Notes under the pieces: generated by a model | What the model was told of the DNA's origin: nothing | The model's database searches: none | What the model saw: the letters and a program-made list of their open reading frames with translations, nothing else | Shown here: positions 60,874-64,000 of the stretch, piece after piece | Position numbering within the stretch: position 1 is the first letter of the stretch | Layout: each line of letters opens with the position of its first letter | NCBI GenBank assembly: GCA_964507825.1 | Contig: CAZDQM010000066.1 | Span: 13,161-77,160, forward strand | Direction of reading: 5' to 3' | DNA length: 64,000 nucleotides | DNA from: JAWVZS01 sp964507825 | GTDB lineage: Archaea > Thermoproteota > Nitrososphaeria > Nitrososphaerales > Nitrosopumilaceae | Made by a program: the position numbers and the translations under genes

Positions 60874-61044
60874 ATGACAATACTTGGAATACCGGTGCGA
60901 TGTCCAAAATGCGGCGGCAACCTCAAGGCAGTCTGCTACGATCCGTTTCTCAAGATACTCAAGCATCGTTGTTGGTGGATATGTGGTGGATGCGGCTTTG
61001 AGATGGATGTGGAAAAGTTCAAGGCCGAGCTGATGTCCGTATAA
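60874..61044 (+). CDS. Small zinc-ribbon protein
   Basis: A 56-residue protein read from the ATG at 60874 to a TAA at 61042-61044. It has C-P-K-C at 10-13 and a C-G-G-C block at 37-40, with further Cys at 21 and 33. Four of these could bind zinc in a ribbon fold. A charged helical tail follows (E-K-F-K-A-E-L-M). It begins two bases after the upstream stop, so translation is coupled. Function unknown; small zinc ribbons often modulate nucleic acid or protein binding. Confidence 0.7.
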   Translation: MTILGIPVRCPKCGGNLKAVCYDPFLKILKHRCWWICGGCGFEMDVEKFKAELMSV

Positions 61045-61212
61045 TTCCCGAGTCCGACTCTGACATGCCGGGCATCTTCTTAATCATTAGCTAAATGTTC
61101 AAAACAATTTGAAAAGGGGATAGAATGATCCGACAGGTGATACTCGGATGCTTGGTGTATGCCCTATTCTGTGATGCACGAGTGCCAGATACTCGGGGGA
61201 AATTCGGCAGTT

Positions 61213-63645
61213 CTACATTGACGTCTGTATGGACGCGGACTCTATGTTTACCGTGGCGCGACTCTCCCCCCAGTCCTCCTCTATTATCTTTCCCGCCGGG
61301 GGCGTATACCTGTCAATCTCTCCTAGTATTCTTGTTATAACGTGGAACTCTACAAAGTCGCCTGCCTCGACTGGGATCTGTGCATTGCCTGAGAATACAA
61401 AGCTGGAATAGTCATAGTTGACGGTTCTAGTGACTAGTTTCTTGTTGAACCTGCCCCCGACATCCTTGCTTTTTGCATCCTTGCTTGCATCGGGGTCTGC
61501 GTTTATGCCCAGATTTATCGTCTTTTTTCGCTCGCCGTTTACATAGATGTTGACTGTTGCATCAAGCGGATCCAACAGGGCGGGAAGCGGGGGAGGGGGA
61601 GGATCCCTTATCATGTAGCTGTTCTTTATCCAGACGTTCCCATTTGCAGTCTGTGTGAACACGGCCTTCATCATGCCGTCTGCAGTGGCAATGGAATATG
61701 TATTCGTAGATGTAGTCGCGCCTGCCTCGCGTATGGGATCTTGGGATTTTGTAATCAGAGTCGTAGTGGACGGGCCGGCAAGCCGGATGCTTGTGCCGCC
61801 TAGTATGTCCTTGTATTCCAGTGATGTTTCCGTGCCGTTTATTGTCATGTCTATTCTTTTGTATTGTGGGATTATCGGTACGTACATGGACTCTCCCCTA
61901 GAATACGTGCCGTTCAGGTATGGTAACGCAAGTTTTTCATCTAGGTGTATAGAGTCTACTATGATGTCGCCGGCCAGGCTGATCTTTGCATATGCCGTTG
62001 TTATGTACAAGTCAGGACCCGTGGCGTTTTTTTGAATTGTGATATATTTGCTGTTATGGTGGTCAAATACAGCTGTCATGGTATCTGGCCTGAGATTATT
62101 ATCGGTTATGATTGCGTCTTCGAACAGGTGAAACGTTACATCCCTGTTGCCTCCGATCTCCTCAGGCCCGAATATTATGGTGCCGTCATCCGGTACAAGC
62201 CCGTAATATATTGAGGAGCCGTTGCTTGAAACGACGTATGGGGTTCCTGATGGCAGCCCTGTAAACTCGGTCCTGTTGATGTGGCCCCTGTCGTATATCT
62301 TGCCCCGTATCTCGGCGGTGCCGTTTTCTAGTCCTGCATTTATTACAAGCGGCCTTTCCTGCTCAAACTTGACTGGCTGAAAAATTGATGTCCCAAGCGA
62401 TCGTCCGTCATGCTCCATGTCGGGGTACCAGATGGGTGTGGACATGCCGATACTGCTAGGGTGTCCAAACGCCTTGTCCTGGGTTATGGTTCTGTTTTGG
62501 GGCCCTCCGAACACGTCGACGGAATAATGGAGCAGGTCGGCTATTCTGTCATCATATGCAAACGTGTATGACAGGTTTAGTGTAAACTGGCACCCCTGGC
62601 CGACGTTGTTGATGTCCCCCCTGATATCTGTTGCATGCAGGTAGCGCACCTCGCTTCCATTAACCCTGTTGAGATGTCTGATGTCATGGCTGGCAGGCCA
62701 ATCGACTCGGGAATTGGGGTGTACACCGTTGTCGTTTTTGGTGCCGGGAGGCGAACAATCGATGAGCAGGGCGTGCGGTATGTCATGGCTGGGAATTGGT
62801 ATCTTGGTGCGTGTCGCGGGGCCGTATCCTGTAATTATAGCGGCGCCCTCGTACATGTGGTACTTGTCTGCATCCCCGTCGCCTATGATTCCGAACCTGT
62901 TGGGCACGGTTTTACCTCCACCCGCCTCGTACCACCACCAGTCGCCTATGAATGAATATGGGGATACCGGCTTTGCAGGCAGGGAGTCATAGTCTGCAAG
63001 ACCGTTTACAGTAAACCAGTCCTCTTCATTCATTTTGTACGTCTCGATGTGTGTGTACCGACTGTCGGCGGACAGCTCAAATCTGGAGAACTTGTCTGCG
63101 CCCGGATGGCTCAACTGTACTAGGACCGTCCCGTCCCCGCTGAACCTCAGGCCGTCCCTGATATCCTGTATGGTTGCCCCCATTTCATTGAATAATACCT
63201 TGTATGCCAGCCTCTCTCCGCGGTCTATTATGTGCCATTTTTCTTCTGTATTGGGACGGTATTCCACCTTGTATCCGAATGCCCCGTCTAGCTTTACTGA
63301 TGCCGTGTCGAGGCTTGTCAGGGCGGCATAACTGTAGCCGTCATCTAGCTCAAGATACGGCACGGCAGATATCATCTTGACGTTTTTTCCGTGGCCGTAT
63401 ATCACGGTGCCGCTTGGATCAAGCTCGACTATTCTGGCACTAGTCGGCATTGCAGACAGAACAGCCCTCAGGCTCTCATCACTGGTTCCGCCGCCGCTCC
63501 CGTCATCACCTGCATCATTCATGCCGACCTCGCGCACGACAAATGTATTGCCAAGCTCTGTAATGATTATGATTTCGTAGGCAAAAGCCGGCACGGATGC
63601 AGCTGCAAGTAGAGCCGCTAGTGACAACAGGTACACCGGCCGCAT
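61213..63645 (-). CDS. Large secreted protein with Pro-rich segment
   Basis: An 810-residue protein from the ATG at 63645, where the signal peptide VYLLSLAALLAAASVPAFA starts; the frame extends further upstream without a signal. The mature chain is mainly beta strands with repeated G-x-Y and W motifs (as in FIGDWWWYEAGGGKTV), a P-P-P-P-P-L-P-A-L segment (near 695), and no C-terminal transmembrane helix. It resembles the secreted surface proteins of the neighbouring operon. Unlike them it is encoded as a single gene. A cell-envelope role is inferred. Confidence 0.6.
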   Translation of the reverse strand: MRPVYLLSLAALLAAASVPAFAYEIIIITELGNTFVVREVGMNDAGDDGSGGGTSDESLRAVLSAMPTSARIVELDPSGTVIYGHGKNVKMISAVPYLELDDGYSYAALTSLDTASVKLDGAFGYKVEYRPNTEEKWHIIDRGERLAYKVLFNEMGATIQDIRDGLRFSGDGTVLVQLSHPGADKFSRFELSADSRYTHIETYKMNEEDWFTVNGLADYDSLPAKPVSPYSFIGDWWWYEAGGGKTVPNRFGIIGDGDADKYHMYEGAAIITGYGPATRTKIPIPSHDIPHALLIDCSPPGTKNDNGVHPNSRVDWPASHDIRHLNRVNGSEVRYLHATDIRGDINNVGQGCQFTLNLSYTFAYDDRIADLLHYSVDVFGGPQNRTITQDKAFGHPSSIGMSTPIWYPDMEHDGRSLGTSIFQPVKFEQERPLVINAGLENGTAEIRGKIYDRGHINRTEFTGLPSGTPYVVSSNGSSIYYGLVPDDGTIIFGPEEIGGNRDVTFHLFEDAIITDNNLRPDTMTAVFDHHNSKYITIQKNATGPDLYITTAYAKISLAGDIIVDSIHLDEKLALPYLNGTYSRGESMYVPIIPQYKRIDMTINGTETSLEYKDILGGTSIRLAGPSTTTLITKSQDPIREAGATTSTNTYSIATADGMMKAVFTQTANGNVWIKNSYMIRDPPPPPLPALLDPLDATVNIYVNGERKKTINLGINADPDASKDAKSKDVGGRFNKKLVTRTVNYDYSSFVFSGNAQIPVEAGDFVEFHVITRILGEIDRYTPPAGKIIEEDWGESRATVNIESASIQTSM

Positions 63646-64000
63646 TGCCTTTAATGAAGGATATTGGGTACTAGGAGTGTTGCATAGGGATGCCGAACCC
63701 CGTTTGAGATCGAATTGATGAATTATGATGTAAAACTCATCTAGACTAGATATACAATCAACGGCAAGCTGAAATGACTCCATGTAATCCTAGAAGGATT
63801 TCCATGCTTTGGCAGCATCACTGATTTTGTTGTATATTACAATAAGGAAACCACTTGTACCTGATCTTTGAGTATAGATTATACCTAGAAAAACGATCCA
63901 GTGTGGATGGGGAGGAGTACAGTTAAGCGAAATTATTTTCATATGATATGATCGCAACCAATCAGGGAGTTTAGCGCTAGTAGCGCAGAGATAAATCCCC
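63646..64000. other. Upstream region of the last gene, no gene seen
   Basis: A stretch of 355 bp to the window end. It contains the promoter side of the minus-strand gene that starts at 63645. Small dyads are AATCCT-AGA-AGGATT (63786-63800) and GCGCT-AGT-AGCGC (63974-63986). No coding signal, tRNA or attachment site could be supported. Confidence 0.4.

Noticed and set aside
1..64000. CRISPR array
   Set aside because: No regularly spaced repeat series was seen; the direct repeats near 14 kb are origin boxes.
1..64000. Integrase, transposase or relaxase marking an integrated element
   Set aside because: None of the encoded proteins shows these families, so the accessory region cannot be called a mobile element on this basis.

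Overview
The window is a chromosomal segment of an archaeon of the Nitrososphaerota (Thaumarchaeota). The evidence is the gene set: a two-subunit family D DNA polymerase (both subunits), Orc1/Cdc6, an archaeal GINS protein, GGGP synthase for ether lipids, a thermosome subunit, an Hsp20-CDC48 pair, an archaeal CCA-adding enzyme, TFB- and TBP-type transcription factors, late cobalamin biosynthesis (CbiE), and TATA boxes about 25 bases ahead of many start codons, implying short or leaderless mRNAs. The base composition looks close to half G+C by eye, higher than I would expect for free-living low-GC Nitrosopumilus. I cannot name the species.

Region 1 (1-13.8 kb): a DUF1059 protein, an hsp20-cdc48-small CxxC protein operon, an ACT-like protein, a type II NADH dehydrogenase, a secreted cyclophilin with a C-terminal CFI-box, cbiE, a SpoIIM-family membrane protein, then an orphan membrane-anchored gene enclosed by a 60-bp inverted repeat (9604-9663 and 11029-11088), the PolD small subunit and orc1/cdc6.

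Region 2 (13.76-14.2 kb): a convincing replication origin. It has four ORB-like repeats, an AT-rich stretch between an inverted pair of them, a 12-bp palindrome and many GTTAA words. It lies directly upstream of orc1/cdc6. The PolD small and large subunits and a GINS gene lie within about 12 kb, so replication functions are concentrated here.

Region 3 (14.2-38.5 kb): dense core genome. It holds small regulators (an AbrB-type gene of 53 aa, a membrane-anchored winged helix), GGGP synthase, PolD large subunit, SHMT, thermosome, glutamine synthetase, GINS, an SDR and an FAD oxidoreductase, tRNA-Pro(GGG), an RNA-processing operon (ThpR, CCA-adding enzyme, Ser/Thr kinase), UPF0200 and UPF0201 proteins, a sirtuin and RNase Z, PRPP synthetase, MscS channel and a lysine 2,3-aminomutase-like enzyme.

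Region 4 (38.7-63.7 kb): an accessory region with a different character. A glycosyltransferase carrying an 11-G tract leads into a roughly 19-kb minus-strand gene train (58.4 to 39.6 kb), many of whose genes overlap by 4 bp. It encodes a VirD4/HerA-like ATPase with nuclease-like and winged-helix C-terminal parts, a two-domain TadC/FlaJ-type membrane platform, several class III-signal (type IV pilin-like) proteins, a possible PrgI/VirB3-like protein, a possible VirB4 N-domain-like protein, large secreted Ig-like proteins, and a cupredoxin plus nuclease-fold plus CFI-box protein. It ends with a divergent TFB and a ParB-like protein. A divergent TBP lies just upstream, at 59.4-59.9 kb. I read this as a surface-filament or DNA-transfer apparatus with its own basal transcription factors. 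It is the best candidate in the window for an undescribed system. No FlaI/TadA-type pilus ATPase, prepilin peptidase, relaxase or integrase is visible here.
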